A stretch of 64,000 nt of DNA, taken from contig JAQGDQ010000031.1 in assembly GCA_030141605.1 (NCBI GenBank), positions 854,001 through 918,000 of the forward strand. Reading direction: 5' to 3'. This document shows, in pieces, positions 1 to 11,734 of this stretch (positions are counted from its first letter, which is position 1; each line of letters opens with the position of its first letter). The DNA is from Tubiluchus corallicola (lineage: Eukaryota; Priapulida; Priapulimorpha; Priapulimorphida; Tubiluchidae). The translations under genes were made by a program, and so were the position numbers. The notes beneath the pieces were generated by a model, which saw only the letters and a program-made list of their open reading frames with translations, ran no database searches and was not told where the DNA came from.

Positions 1-3000
1 TCATAATTTAAAAAACTGGGCTACTGCAGTTAGTGGAAGGACGTGTCAACACATTCTGAGCTCCTTGACCCTGGCAGTATTCTTGGGAAACAAATATTAA
101 ACTTTGATGCTTTTACAGACTTACCATATTTAAGGTCCAAGAAGAAAGTGCCTCCATTTGTCCCCGAGACATCGAATTGGTACGTTGTCTTTATCGCAGA
201 TACAAGTTCAGCAGTGAGGTGATTTTTAACAATCTGCAGCAGCCATTCAGGAGTGACTTCTGGAGCTGTGGTTGTGATGAGTGGCACCGAAGCATCGGAA
301 TGCAATGAATTTGATGCTAAAGTAAGTAAATAACAACAGAGTTTTTTACAGGTCGCTGCATTGCATCTTCCCTTTTCCTGCTCATATGTAAATAGCAGCA
401 CGCAGACTGTCAAAATTTAAAAAGAAGCAGCATGCATTTTTACACATAACTCAGCAGGCCCTTTGCAGAGGTGTGACATTGCAGTCTTTACTTTTGCAAA
501 CAGGTACTGCGCACGAAATTATGGTGACGTTATCACTTGGTGCATGCACTGTTAATTTTATAAGAATTTAACTTTTCTTACTTAAACATAAGAAACACTT
601 GGTATGTATGTAACAAAGACGTCTCATATTTACTGAGTGATTGCTCTTTGCTAATGACTAAATGCATATTTGCACAGCTACATATGGTCTACCAGTTTTA
701 GCAATTGTCAATTAGTTTATGCATAGTGTGATTATGTGGGTAATACTAAAATACTGTTCTGAGAAGCAAGTTATCTGTGTCAAGCATTGAGGTGCAAAAG
801 CTGGCCTAACAACATCTCAACAAAAGTCTACAACGGGTTTGTCAGCAACCCTAATAAATATTGTCAATGTTACATTGAAGTGCATGTGCCTAGCCAATCA
901 ACCATGTACTAGGTATAGGCTTACCCGCTGTTTGAAAATTCTTTGGTTTCTCAGCAAGTTCCGTCAACAGATTTGTCATAGGCGAACTACAGCCGCTACC
1001 TATCAAGTCCTGAAACAATGATACCAGTTTCTGGTGTGCAGGCGGTGGCTCTTTGATGATTTTTACATGTGACCTAGAAGATCAAAAAACAGAAAATTTG
1101 TTTAATATCATCCACCTTATCATTTATCATAAGCATTTGCAATAATATCTTACTGGGGACAACACTACAGATGCTTCGAGTATTTAAATATCTTCTTCTA
1201 TACTCCCTACTGCTTTGTTTACTGCCAACATCTGAGTTATGGTCAAACACAGAGTGTAAACCTTTTTGGCAAGGCTTAAAACTTGAATGCAATCAAAGTT
1301 TTCAGGAAAAATATGGTGCTCCGAATGCAGCACATCACAATATTCCGACAAGGTGCAGATCGTAAGTCTTGACAATACAGTGAACAAACAAATTTGACAA
1401 AAATAGTTTGAGGATATATTAACATAGTTATAGCATACTCCCACATTTCCAAAAAAAATGATATACTATAAGCACGAGAATTATAGTTAAAGGAAAATCG
1501 GACGATTGAGTAGACATGATCGCATTTTAATTTACTGTCCAAAATATACATTTTCTTGCATATAAAAGCTAGCAGTTGTTTCTAGTATTTGAACAATTGC
1601 TTTGGAAAGTTAATTAACGGGAACCGAACACAGCTATCACTTACATCACAAACTAACCACAGTTTGTGCAATGGTAAGCATGTTTGCGTAAGCGAAGATT
1701 GCTATAAGACGCTGATGTGATGTCATGAAAATGAGCTCTATGTTACACTGACGTCACAGATGAACACTGCAGCTCATGATCATGCTTATCACGGGACAGC
1801 ACCTATATGTCGGCCATGCAAGTTTGACAAACAGGCACCATTGCCAGTCTTAGAGGATTTGCTGAACCGCGCGTAGCTTTGAAAGTTCAACAAATTTTTA
1901 ACTATCCGAGGTAATTATTATTTAATCTAAGCTTTGATTTAAAAAAAGTTACTGTAGTTTTCAATATTTTAGAGCATATTTTATTTTGAACTAATGCCTA
2001 CGCAATCGTCCGGTTGTCCTTTAATGATATAATACTATATCTATGGTATAGCATTAGCAAATCATAAATTTGTTTGAACTGCAGCACTCACAGTTCTGCT
2101 CGTCCTATCTCCACTCCCCATGCTTTTGTTAGCTTATTCACTTCTTCTATAAGTTTTTGTGCTACAAGCATTTTCTCTGTCTCAATGTCAACGACAGACT
2201 TCTTTTGTAGGATGGAAGTGAGTGTGGTCTGAGCCAGAACACGCGTGGAATGATTGAGATCTTGCACAGTGTACGTGGAAAGTACAGCATCACTGATACG
2301 AAAGTACACGTCTGCACCAACTTCAATTATACCTTCATCATCTGTCAACACCTTAGTAGAAAATTACATAGACATAATTATATTTTTGTAATAACTATAA
2401 TGACTTTTGTTAAAAGAACTTTAAAGATTAGTTGCAAATGATGATGAACAACAAAAAATTCAAATAAGATGCGTAATTTACAGAATAAAGTAAAAACAGC
2501 AAAAAAACAAACAGCCACATAACTCCTTTAGCAAATAACAGATACCTCAAAAGTCACAATAAAATTTTCTTTCACACCCAAAACATGCACAATTTGGAAA
2601 TTTAAATTAATATGATGAATCTTAACATTTGTTTACCTGTTACTGTAAAGAAAAAAACAAAATTTTTGTACCTGCTGTGGAGGAATGTTAAACGCTCTAA
2701 CCCTGAGATCAACTTTTGACCATCGGTCTATTAACGGAAATATGACAATGTAGCCAGGACCCTTTGGTGGAGCTTTCAAGTGACCAAGTCTGTACACTAC
2801 AGCACGTTCATGTTGTTTTAATTTCTGCAAGGCATAAAAATCTAATATGCAACAAAACCATTATATCTTAGTAATTAATTAATACTAAATAAATTAATAA
2901 TAAGTTCAACAAACAAAGCAGATAACCAATTGAAATTAGATAATAATTATACTACTTATTATGCTAATTAATCATTTCAATATGTAACACACATTTTTTT

Positions 3001-5564
3001 TTTGTTAAAGTAATAAAACATATATATAAAGTACTAACATATATATTAACACACAAACCGTAACTTTAAAACTTCAAAAAAAAATGAAAAAAATTTTGTT
3101 CAGCAGTAACGGTTGGCTCACATGTAACTTAGTTACTTAGTTAGTTGTAATAAACTCACCTTCAGACAGAAGATTAAAGACAATGGAGCAACAGCAACTA
3201 ACAGAACGTAACAAGTAGCAGTGATAACAGTTTCAATGCATCGTATTGCAAATGAAGACTGAGCTGGAAATGGAATGAAAAAAACAAAACAGTAAAAGCG
3301 ATTTGGCATGGCAGCCAATCCAGTATAAATATGTTCACGTATCTCTATATTCCACAAGTCATGTTTAAGACATTTTGGTAAATATAAAAACAGCAGAACA
3401 AGAAACAAGCAAGAATTGCAGTTCATTTCGGAGTCACTTTTGGCAAATTGCTGACCAAAAATAAAAATTAATTAACTGACTTTTAATTTGCTTGGCCCAG
3501 CTCCTTATTCCTTACATAACTTTCATAGGCCCATCTTTTCCTGTGAGCTCCTTATTCCCTACATAACTTTCACAGGCCCATCTTTTCCTGTGACATACAA
3601 AGTGAATGGTTGATTTTTGTTTGTTTATTAATGAACAAAACCGTGCTGATATTAGCAATGATACTATCACATTTAACTTAAACTTAGTAAGCTGAAAATT
3701 TTGGCTACTTCCGCAGATTATCAACTACTAGTTGCAGTGTTTAGTTGGAATTTTTTATATGAAGTCAACTCACTGTTTGCTCCTCGGTTAAATAGAAGAC
3801 CCTTATAAAACCAAATTTTTAATTCCAAAAAAAACAGAAGCTTGCTGCTCAGACAAATGATACCTAATGATAGGTAATGACAAGTAACGTTTAGTCAATC
3901 AATCATCGAATAATAATTAAAAATTGACTATTGATCGATGTCTATAACCAATTACTGAAATATGCAAAATTTTACACAGAGTTTGCATGTAAATTTTTCC
4001 GACCATCTTTTCTAGAGTAGGGCTGCATTTTTGAAAGTGCACTTCTGAATATGTTAGGAGTCATAAAACTTTCTGTCATTTATCGATAGTTAAGGAATGC
4101 ACAGTAAAGTAGCATAGTATTAATTAACACTACGATAGGCTCTCAAAACCTCTGCCAAGATTACAGATGTTAAATGATACAAATTTGGCAATACGATATG
4201 ATACTTTTTTCCAACGATACGATAATGATAAACTATTTTTTAGACGATACGATATGATAAGATAGATACTGTAACTAAGACAATTTATGCAAAAACAGAA
4301 AAGTATTATTAATAATTAAAATTATTAAGCGCTTCAGAGCACTCAGTGTGCTGTATACTTAAGTGGCTGCTAGTTGTGAAACAAAAGTTTGTTTGTTATA
4401 ATTATTTATAAATAAGTAAGCCACGACAGATAAACATATTACTGCGATAAAAACATTGATTTATGCGAGCTGCACACAACCAGGAAAATGATACTAAAAA
4501 TACGGTATAGTATATTTGACATTCACTCGTCAGTATCAAAGTGTAAAAAGGGGTCTCTATACTTTGTCAGTATGATTCAGAATGAAAATAGCCATTATTG
4601 TAAAGCAAAAATACAAGAAAATGATTCGGCATCTGACAAGCTTATACGGCCCAATTTTAAACCATTATTTTTTCCACTTCTTTGCTTAATTACTGTAAAT
4701 AAGTGGAAAAGAAAGGTGAAACAATTTTATAAAGATACGTGATAAGCAACAATACGTGTCAAATTCAAAACTATAACGATATTCCTGAGAAAATATCGAT
4801 ATGATAACGATAAAAACAAATCAATAATTATTGATTATCACATCGATACAAAAAATTGTTTCATCGTTGTCGATACATACAGTTATTGTTAACATCCCTA
4901 ACCAAGATAACACTTTAAATGTGGAGATCCAAGGCACTGTAGCTTTATGTCTTCTACAGCCTTGTATATAATATATAGTCTAGACGTGTAAGTCCTAGTT
5001 ACCTTATATAAACTGCAACTCCATACCATACATAAACAACAATAAGGAATGATGGGCGGTCATATTTTGTCTGATGTAAATATAGGTTTTAACGTTATTA
5101 GTTTAGTTATTGATTATTTCACTTATTTGTACAAATACACATGTTAATTAATTGAAGTACTTTGCGTAATAGTTGTAGTTAAGTCATAACTCATTTTGCC
5201 AATGTATGTTTTCGTTATTAGTAATTCAATAATTCTGAAATAACATTCAAAAAGAAACAATAATCGACACACAACTTGTAATTCAGTACAATGCCTATTT
5301 AAATTTTGAATATCCAAACTTAAAAATGTAAATGCAAACTGTCTTACTTCTTTGGTAGCTTGTTGAACCTCTAGTTTCATTATCAATTCTACTGTATGAA
5401 AAAGCAGACTTGAATTCTCCACCTAGACTGCCAAACTTGCTCTTACTGCCATACGAGAATGACGAAGAAAAATCAGTTGAAGAGCCATAATCAAAAGAGA
5501 TTCTTTCCTCATCTGTAGAATTCTCTTCCGTTGGAATTCGGCTATACTTTACTTTCGGCAACAT
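1..5564 (-). CDS. STOML1: Stomatin-like protein 1 (SPFH + SCP2 domains), 3' end outside window
   Basis: This is a split gene read from high to low coordinates. Coding exons are 5564-5348, 3263-3160, 2824-2672, 2351-2092, about 986-925 and 316-125; at least one more lies before base 1. Exon phases agree (1, 0, 0, 2, 1, 1) and give about 329 residues so far, against roughly 400 in vertebrate STOML1. Residues 1-72 form a Ser/Gly/Tyr-rich cytosolic tail starting MLPKVKYSRIP, close to the family start. Residues 80-106 form the hydrophobic membrane hairpin. From 108 the SPFH/band 7 domain begins (HERAVVYRLG, then VDLRVRAFNIPP, VGADVYFRI, TVQDLN, AWGVEIGRAEL). From about 277 comes an SCP2 sterol-carrier domain (YQFDVSG..GGTFFLDLKYG). 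The SPFH plus SCP2 order is the hallmark of STOML1 (UNC-24 in worms), a membrane scaffold of late endosomes and neurons linked in the literature to ion channels and cholesterol. Intron 4 carries a TTAA-type MITE. Recognition is confident; the fifth exon is the least certain. Confidence 0.9.
125..316 (-). CDS. STOML1: STOML1 coding exon 6 (first part of SCP2 domain)
   Basis: This exon lies between acceptor ACTTTAG and donor GTAAGT, phase 1 in and out. It holds the start of a sterol-carrier protein 2 fold: WLLQIVKNHLTAELV helix, YQFDVSG strand, and GGTFFLDLKYG, the usual short hairpin of SCP2 domains. The rest of the fold must lie beyond the window start. Confidence 0.85.
925..986 (-). CDS. STOML1: Probable STOML1 coding exon 5 (linker)
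   Basis: An exon is needed here to join phase 2 of exon 4 to phase 1 of the SCP2 exon. This 62-base stretch has a GTAAGC donor, is open in the required frame, and encodes a linker read as SPMTNLLTELAEKPKNFQTA. Two acceptors nine bases apart (after 987 or after 996 on the minus strand) keep the same frame. No family motif confirms it, so it rests on phase, donor and open frame alone. Confidence 0.5.
1487..2024. mobile_element. TTAA-flanked MITE in STOML1 intron 4
   Basis: The ends are inverted copies: TTAAAGGAAAATCGGACGAT on the left and, read backwards, TTAAAGGACAACCGGACGAT on the right, about 22 bases with two or three differences. Both begin with TTAA, the target duplicated by piggyBac-type transposases. 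The 538-base interior has no protein. Its termini resemble those of the element at 41593 but the interiors differ, so the two look like subfamilies moved by one enzyme. Confidence 0.8.
2092..2824 (-). CDS. STOML1: STOML1 coding exons 3 and 4 (SPFH domain)
   Basis: Exon 3 (2824-2672, 51 codons, phase 0) follows a TTGCAG acceptor and ends at GTACAA. Exon 4 (2351-2092) follows CTACTAAG and ends at GTGAGT, phase 2. Together they encode nearly the whole band 7 domain: the strand HERAVVYRLGHL, the GPG turn, VDLRVRAFNIPPQQ, then VGADVYFRISDAVLSTY, the long helix with VDIETEKMLVAQKL, and the closing AWGVEIGRAEL. The 320-base intron between them is AT-rich with no recognisable element. Confidence 0.9.
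3160..3263 (-). CDS. STOML1: STOML1 coding exon 2 (membrane hairpin)
   Basis: Acceptor CATTTCCAG and donor GTGAGT bound a 104-base exon, phase 1 in and phase 0 out. It encodes one hydrophobic stretch of about 27 residues (IETVITATCYVLLVAVAPLS and following), with a proline in the middle, as in stomatins, whose hairpin dips into the inner leaflet and returns. Its place just before the SPFH domain fits STOML1. Confidence 0.85.
4162..4900. mobile_element. hAT-like non-autonomous element
   Basis: The left end TACAGATGTTAA and the right end (reverse complement TAGGGATGTTAA) are inverted repeats, flanked by an imperfect 8-base duplication, GCCAAGAT and ACCAAGAT. The inner flanks are packed with CGATAC or ATCGAT motifs near both ends, a common subterminal layout in hAT elements. 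The interior carries only a short chance open frame (4488-4742). A relative with the same GATGTTAAATGATAC start lies at 11735. Confidence 0.65.
5348..5564 (-). CDS. STOML1: STOML1 coding exon 1 (cytosolic N-terminal tail)
   Basis: The start at 5564 was chosen because the peptide MLPKVKYSRIP lines up with the conserved N-terminus of STOML1. The reading frame stays open upstream to another ATG at 5621, but the 19 residues between do not resemble the family, and splice-acceptor-like AGs lie between the two ATGs. The exon ends after codon 72 plus one base, at a GTAAGA donor. The tail is unusually rich in Ser, Tyr, Phe and Gly, with repeated FSYGSKS-like stretches, so it is probably disordered. 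Confidence 0.8.
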
Positions 5565-5621
5565 ACCCAGCTGTTTACATTCAGTTGTGCTTGAAAAATT
5601 AATACACCAGAACTTAATCAT

Positions 5622-6343
5622 TGTTGAACTGTTGCAGATCAGAATGTGGTATACATGAAATACATAAAAGTAATTACTATAACTACAGTATATGTAAACT
5701 AAGCATACAGGTAAATGTTAGAGTACAATTTAGCTTAATAACTATGCATTCAAGAAAGTCCGTCTATAGTGCATTTGTAATACAATAATTGCATGTCCAT
5801 ATTATTTTTTATCCTAAAAATGAGAAGTTGGCTATCTTATAGAAAGAGATGAGGGCATTGGTTATTCAGTGACACTATGTTCAGCTGACACTAAGTCTAA
5901 TTAACATTTATTTTGAGATAAGTTTAACTGACTTCCTTGACTAAGTGATTATTACCGTGACCCGAGAGACTTAATTCCATAACTCGCTTATTCACTCAAA
6001 ACCCTTGAGGTACATACAATTATTTGTGACCGTTATAGACGAGATATTTCAATAAAAAATACCCTAAACTGGGTGTACGAGGTAAAGATATAACGCAATG
6101 CATCTGGAACAAATCAAAATCAGACAAACAATTAACAGTCTAAAATAAACTGATGCAAAATGATCTAGGTAACAGATATAAATTATGTACACACAATCAG
6201 CAGATATTTGTATTGCTTGCAACTAAAATTACATGACTAAAGTGCCATCAATTAAAGTATTCACTCTCCTGAAACTCACCTGCCAATCTTAATTTACTGT
6301 TTTTGTTTTATAATTTATGTATAGGAGCTTACTCAGTTAATGT
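5622..6343. other. Unassigned AT-rich stretch
   Basis: No coding sequence, repeat or RNA was recognised. If the promoter near 9.4 kb is right, this is the 3' part of STOML1's first intron. Confidence 0.4.
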
Positions 6344-6350
6344 AATTAAT

Positions 6351-9062
6351 AGGCAGTGGCCAGAGGTACGGATCCGTACTCGTCTTTTCTGCGATATCGA
6401 ATACGGATCCGTAGCTATTTTTGCAACAAATACGGATCCGTGCTTTCTGTGACATTTACAAAACATATGGATTTTGACCATTTTTATGACATATGGCATT
6501 TGACCATGTGCCCTGCACATCATTGAAAAGTACATGACCACTTCATGAAAATAGTGATATGGAATTATAAAGCCTGTAGCCGTACCATTTTTCTTCGTGA
6601 TAAAATAGTTGCACTGTAAATATTAGTTGGTCTCCTTTCATTGTCTTGCAAATTGTTAGCTTTGATATAGTGCTGTGTGTTTTGATGTGCAGTAGGCCCA
6701 GTTAGCTGTAAGATTAGTTTAAATCTTAGAGTACTATGAATTTCTTATAGTGTTGTAATATGATGACCTACCAGCCAGTATTTTTTTTCTATAGAGTGTT
6801 TTGAATGTGATAACCTACTAAACTGCATTTTTCCTTAGTTTGGGTTGTGATTTATTTCGAACATACCAAAAATTTTTAGTCTTTATGTGATATACAATAG
6901 GTCCAATTTATAAGAGCTGCTAAACTGTTACATGCACCTGTTGCAAAATAATTTATGCTGTAAATATTATAGCGTGTCAGTATTACTTGCTTGATTTATT
7001 ATTTTGTTTGTCATTGTAAACATTTTAAAGCATCTTTATGTGAGCCAGGTTCCTTATTAATTAGTTATTTTAATATTTTGTTTATCAAAGCTGTACTACA
7101 ATCAATGACTGCCATATTCCAACTCAATTTTTGTAGTCTATTAAATAAGTCATTTCTATTAAAAAATAAAAAGGCCATTTTGCAAATTCGCATTTAACTA
7201 AAGGCTGCAATAAGTATAATTACGCTCGATTGTCACATTAATCCACTTTATATTGAGTTAAAACATCAAGTTAACTTGCACTCAGTCAGTCCAATGAACT
7301 TGTTTATGATCTATAATGAATTACCCATTTTTACATTATTAATTCTGCAGTTCTAAACTTTACTGAATACAAAATCACACTGTAAATAAATCTAGTTTGG
7401 TAAATTAATAAGACTGAGATTAATTAAACTAAAATGACCAGTTCATAATGATGCCAAACAATACAAAAATGATGTATTTACTTAGTATCTAGTATTTGCC
7501 AATATATCTGACAAAATATACCACTATCACTGTGAAAAACTACTCTGTCACTACCAAGGTAAAGAAACCTGTTAGCATCTACCAACTAACTCGCTTGCCC
7601 AGGTGAAAACAGATATGCACAGGCGAGTGACCGTGGTCACGTGACCCACAAGATACTTGACGAAATTCCCTACAAAAGCACTTTTATGCTATGTGAGTAG
7701 CAACAACTTAAATACCAATAAATGATATCATCACGAGTCATTCACATTTATTATTAGTCAAATCGTTCAAGGTGCTAACTGTAGCAATAATCCAGCAAAC
7801 ACTGACTTTATGGGCCAGACTGAATCGTTTGAGAATTGTGCTTCCCAATGTAGCAGTACTAAAAATTGTACCTGTTGTTTTTAAAATCTTTTATGAAGAC
7901 CTTGACTCGAGTTTTGAAGTCTTAGTGCATTTAACTCATTTAGTCATTCGTTATTCATTTAATGACAGTTATTGTTTGCAGTGCTGTAGTGTTTCAGCAT
8001 TAACTTTCTTAGGTGTAATATCAAACTGAGAGTGTATACAAAGCATTTATTAAACAAAATTTCTTAAAAAGTAAATAAAAATCTTATAAAATCAGCCTAT
8101 TATTTTTTTGCCAGGAAATTCCCAGACGCAAAACATTGCTCATGATTACAAATATTATGTTTTTTACTCAAGCCTATTTCTGATACTAATTACACAGACT
8201 CAACTTTCATCTACCCCACCCCTGATATACATAAAATGACTAAGAATATAAAATTTATGAAATGTAATGCGTGTCATGTTAATTATGTAATGTCAAATGT
8301 ATAAATAGTGTAAATGTAATGAGTATAAAATTTATGTAATATAAAGCGTGTTTTGTTAATTTGTCATGCCAAATGTATACACAGCGTAAATGTCATGTAA
8401 AATTTAATGTACATTTGTAATATTATTTTGTAAAAATATTTTAATAACGTGTTTGTAAATATGTCCATTTATTGTAAATAATTACACCTTAGTTTTGCAC
8501 TTTAATTTTTCTTAGTCTGCACTGGTCGCATTGGTCTTGAAAACTCAATTTTATTATAAGGAGTGAACATTTTAATGACAAATAAAGAATTAATATATAT
8601 GCAGTGTGAAGGGCATGATATGGTTGAACGATGTACTATGTACATCGTGCTGTGTGAGTTGTTGTTGAAGGTTTACAAGCAAAATTGGGGTCTGGCTAGC
8701 AATTTGTTATTGATTCGCGATTATATCTCCTAGCTTCACATTAAAAAATGGTTTTTAACAATAGGGCACACATACCAAGGCTAGTTAATTTGCTGCCCAC
8801 ATTTTTGCGGATACGAGGATATTCAATTTCACTCAATCTGCAGATTTTGCGGTTGCAGATCAAGAAAGTGACATTCGCCCGTCTCTGATGGCGATTCGTA
8901 GTAGTTTATCGTCAATATCATGGTACGGCGATCCGTATTTTCTCGTTAATATCTTTTGTGGTATGGATCGATCCGTACTTTCTAGTGAATGCTTTCGAGA
9001 CACAGATCCGTATTTTTAGTTGCTGCAGTCCGGATACGGATCCATACCTTTAGTCACTGCCT
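6351..9062. mobile_element. 2.7 kb hAT-like element with CGGATCCG subterminal sites
   Basis: The termini are inverted repeats of about 28 bases (AGGCAGTGGCCAGAGGTACG on the left; AGGCAGTGACTAAAGGTATG from the right), flanked by AATTAAT at 6344-6350 and 9063-9069. The palindrome TACGGATCCGTA or a close variant occurs three times in the first 100 bases (6367, 6402, 6431) and about four times in the last 150 (near 8923, 8961, 9001, 9034), at roughly 30-40 base spacing. No transposase is readable inside, so it is probably non-autonomous or fully decayed. A two-unit tandem repeat of about 78 bases lies at 8243-8398. Confidence 0.75.
8243..8398. repeat. Two-copy tandem repeat, about 78 bp
   Basis: Two diverged units begin GAATATAAAATTTATG and GAGTATAAAATTTATG and run through CAAATGTATA..AG.GTAAATGT. 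They lie inside the 2.7 kb hAT-like element. Confidence 0.7.
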
Positions 9063-9262
9063 AATTAATAACAGAGTACGCCCTAATGGGTAGATTACAG
9101 TTTAGGTGGTTTTTTTTAAGGCACTCTCACATCGCAAAAATCAGAAATATCACTGAAAGCAGGACTACAATAGAAAGATGCATCCTTTATCTGCACACTG
9201 ATGTAAAGAAAAGTTGAAACATACTTCCTATTTATGAAACATTTTTTTTTAAAAAAACTTAC

Positions 9263-9440
9263 TGTTAGCGTCGCAAGAACGGACTAAGATTGAGTGCTTT
9301 CATGAAATATTTTTTTGGGAGTTAGCAGAGAGAGCGATATTTTTTATCTACTACTGTGTGCGACAGCCTTCACAAAATAACAACGCTAACTGAAAAAGTT
9401 AAAAAGAACTACAAGCGAATTTTCTCAACGTGCGCCATTT
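9263..9440 (-). promoter_or_regulatory. Possible STOML1 promoter and untranslated first exon
   Basis: Reading on the minus strand, AAAATGGCGCAC near 9440 resembles a YY1 site of the kind that sits at start sites of housekeeping genes. About 170 bases on there is AACA followed by the strong donor GTAAGT (exon end 9263). If used, the intron to the coding exon at 5564 would contain the 2.7 kb hAT-like element. This is inference; there is no transcript to test it. Confidence 0.3.
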
Positions 9441-9846
9441 TGCGTGTGTGTGTGTGTGTGCCAGTAAGCCGTTTTGTAACTTTTGTTTCTCTTTTGAAAT
9501 GCGGCACAACCAGCAAAGCAGGGTTGTGGTTTATACAATAAAATAATTAATATTGGAACGTATGATAATTTGAGGCTTCGTACCATACAAAAAGGTGACT
9601 GTATCATATGAAGATTGTTAATTAGTTTGTTAGTTAGCTATCTAAGCTAGTCAGTCAATCAATTAGTTTTGGCGAGTTTGCGGTATGGCAGGTTGGGTGG
9701 ACAGCTTGGCGTTCTTGGCATTTTTGGCACTCTTGGCGGTGAGGCGAGAGAGGGAGGGGAGATTTGGAGTGGGAAGGACGTAGAGTGTCGGCAGCGGGAC
9801 TGATAAAAAAAAGTGATATAGGAAGGTAGTAGGGTGTGCGCCCCAC

Positions 9847-9960
9847 TTATAAATATTATCAGTACTAATATTGGGGTAGCTGACTAGATGACCATTGGTC
9901 TTTCGCTGGCTGTCCCTTCTTCACGACATTGTTCAAAAATAACTGTTACTAAGTGTTAGC
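9847..9960 (+). repeat. Fragment of a dispersed repeat (LINE or SINE 3' part)
   Basis: The segment with GACTAGATGAC, GTCTTTCGC and TGTCCCTTCTTC resembles the core of the insertion at 12932-13145 (same order: GACTAGATGAC, GTCTTTTGCC, CATCCCGTCCTTC). Family unknown. The preceding 9655-9845 is a purine-rich stretch with no recognised function. Confidence 0.4.
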
Positions 9961-10287
9961 ACATACCGTTAATGTTTTGTAATGTATGGCAAGAAAAATA
10001 AGGATTACGTTATGTTATTATTTGACCGTTTTGTTGACGTTTTTATAGTCTTCTGAGCAAATATGGCACTTATACATCAAATACTTCTCAACATTTATAT
10101 TGTTTAGCTATATAAATATTAGCTTTATATTTATATTTATAACACTTTGACAAAAACAATTGCCTTTTGGTAATATGGTTAGCCTTTGCATTTGCCTCAC
10201 AGTATGGTAGATCTTTGACAGTAACTGAGTAGTTTTTCCTAAGGTAAGTTCCTATACATACGCGAACTTTATAATCTGTAAAGGACC

Positions 10288-10536
<249 letters not shown>

Positions 10537-11163
10537 CACGTAGTATAAACCTGTGAGAAATTAAACAGAGCTGGCAAAGAGAAACCGATGAAGTGTGTAA
10601 CAGGCTTTTATTTGAAGGTAGAAAAAATCAAGCAATTAGTGATGGACATAATGGTAGAGATGAAGCACGATGACGATTTAACTTTAAACGGAAATTGTAA
10701 AGTAATAGCAATGTAGTATAATGTTCAGAATTGTGGGATGATACAGCATCTGTTACAAGTCTAATGTGTCTGCAGCTTATAATTTTAACACATGTTTCTG
10801 TACGAATATAAAATTATCCTTCTACATTAGCAAGTCTAAATTAAGATAAATAGCAGCCTAGCAATACAATGCTCAATTATGACCACCAATGAAGGATTAA
10901 ACATATGTTAAGTTCAGTTTTAATTATATTAACAGTAGTCCTCGTTGCTAAGGTCTAGATAGCACAAGCAGATACTGTAACTTCCATTAGAAAATCTCCC
11001 GTCGTGAAAAAACCAGGCTGCTGTAATAATTATGTATTTATCTACAAGCTAGCTGATGGACTTGCGTTAAGTAAAAAGCATCCTGATAACACGCATGATA
11101 CACATTTCATTGATTTGATTGAGCATTATTACTTTTTAGAGCAAGCTTAATTATTGCACACAC

Positions 11164-11443
11164 TGGGTGTGAGCATTCTCTGCCAGAAAGCGAATTTTAA
11201 TTAAATCGAATTTGTTGCTTTCGAAACTCGTATCAAAGTAAAAACACTAATAAGTTGTTAGATATTTTGCACACTAATGACAGCTAAACCCTACTGATTG
11301 CATAATGTTTCAAATGTTTTAATGATAAATAATGTATGTATTTGATGTACTGAATTATTTGAACTTATAATTTTAAATTTTAATCGAATTCCGACTAAAA
11401 AAACTTGTTCAAATAACATTCAAATATTCATTACTCACCCCTA
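11164..11443 (+). mobile_element. hAT-like MITE, copy 1 of the GGGTGAGCATTC family
   Basis: It starts GGGTGTGAGCATTCTC and ends ACTCACCCCTA, and matches the copy at 12657 over most of its length in the same orientation (GATTGCATAATGTTTCAAA, TTTTAATGATAAA, CGAATTCCGACTAAAAAAA). Target duplication not clear. The earlier 10540-11160 holds nothing I recognise. Confidence 0.65.
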
Positions 11444-11734
11444 ATACACATTTGCTGTCACCTATTTTTTTTACGTTTTTGACAACTAAACCTATAAAAT
11501 GATATTATTCTGTTCTTTTTGAACCATGTTTTTTGTTTTTATGTTATTTTTATGTTAGGACCCATATTGTGAATGTAATTTTTGTGTTTTTTGTTTACTT
11601 GATAATTATGCTCGTTTGTTATTTTTGCATAACAAATAAAAAGTTTCTGTACTGTAGAAGTGCAAGGTTTTCAAATTTGAGTCTTATCGTGGATTACATT
11701 ACTAAATTACAAAACATTTTGATGAAATTATTGT

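Noticed and set aside
1184-1444. 86-codon minus-strand frame in the STOML1 gene
   Set aside because: Does not resemble the STOML1 linker and is not bounded by splice sites in the phase required.
7772-8029. 85-codon frame inside the 2.7 kb hAT-like element
   Set aside because: No transposase motif (no hAT dimerisation domain, no BED finger) could be seen; likely chance.
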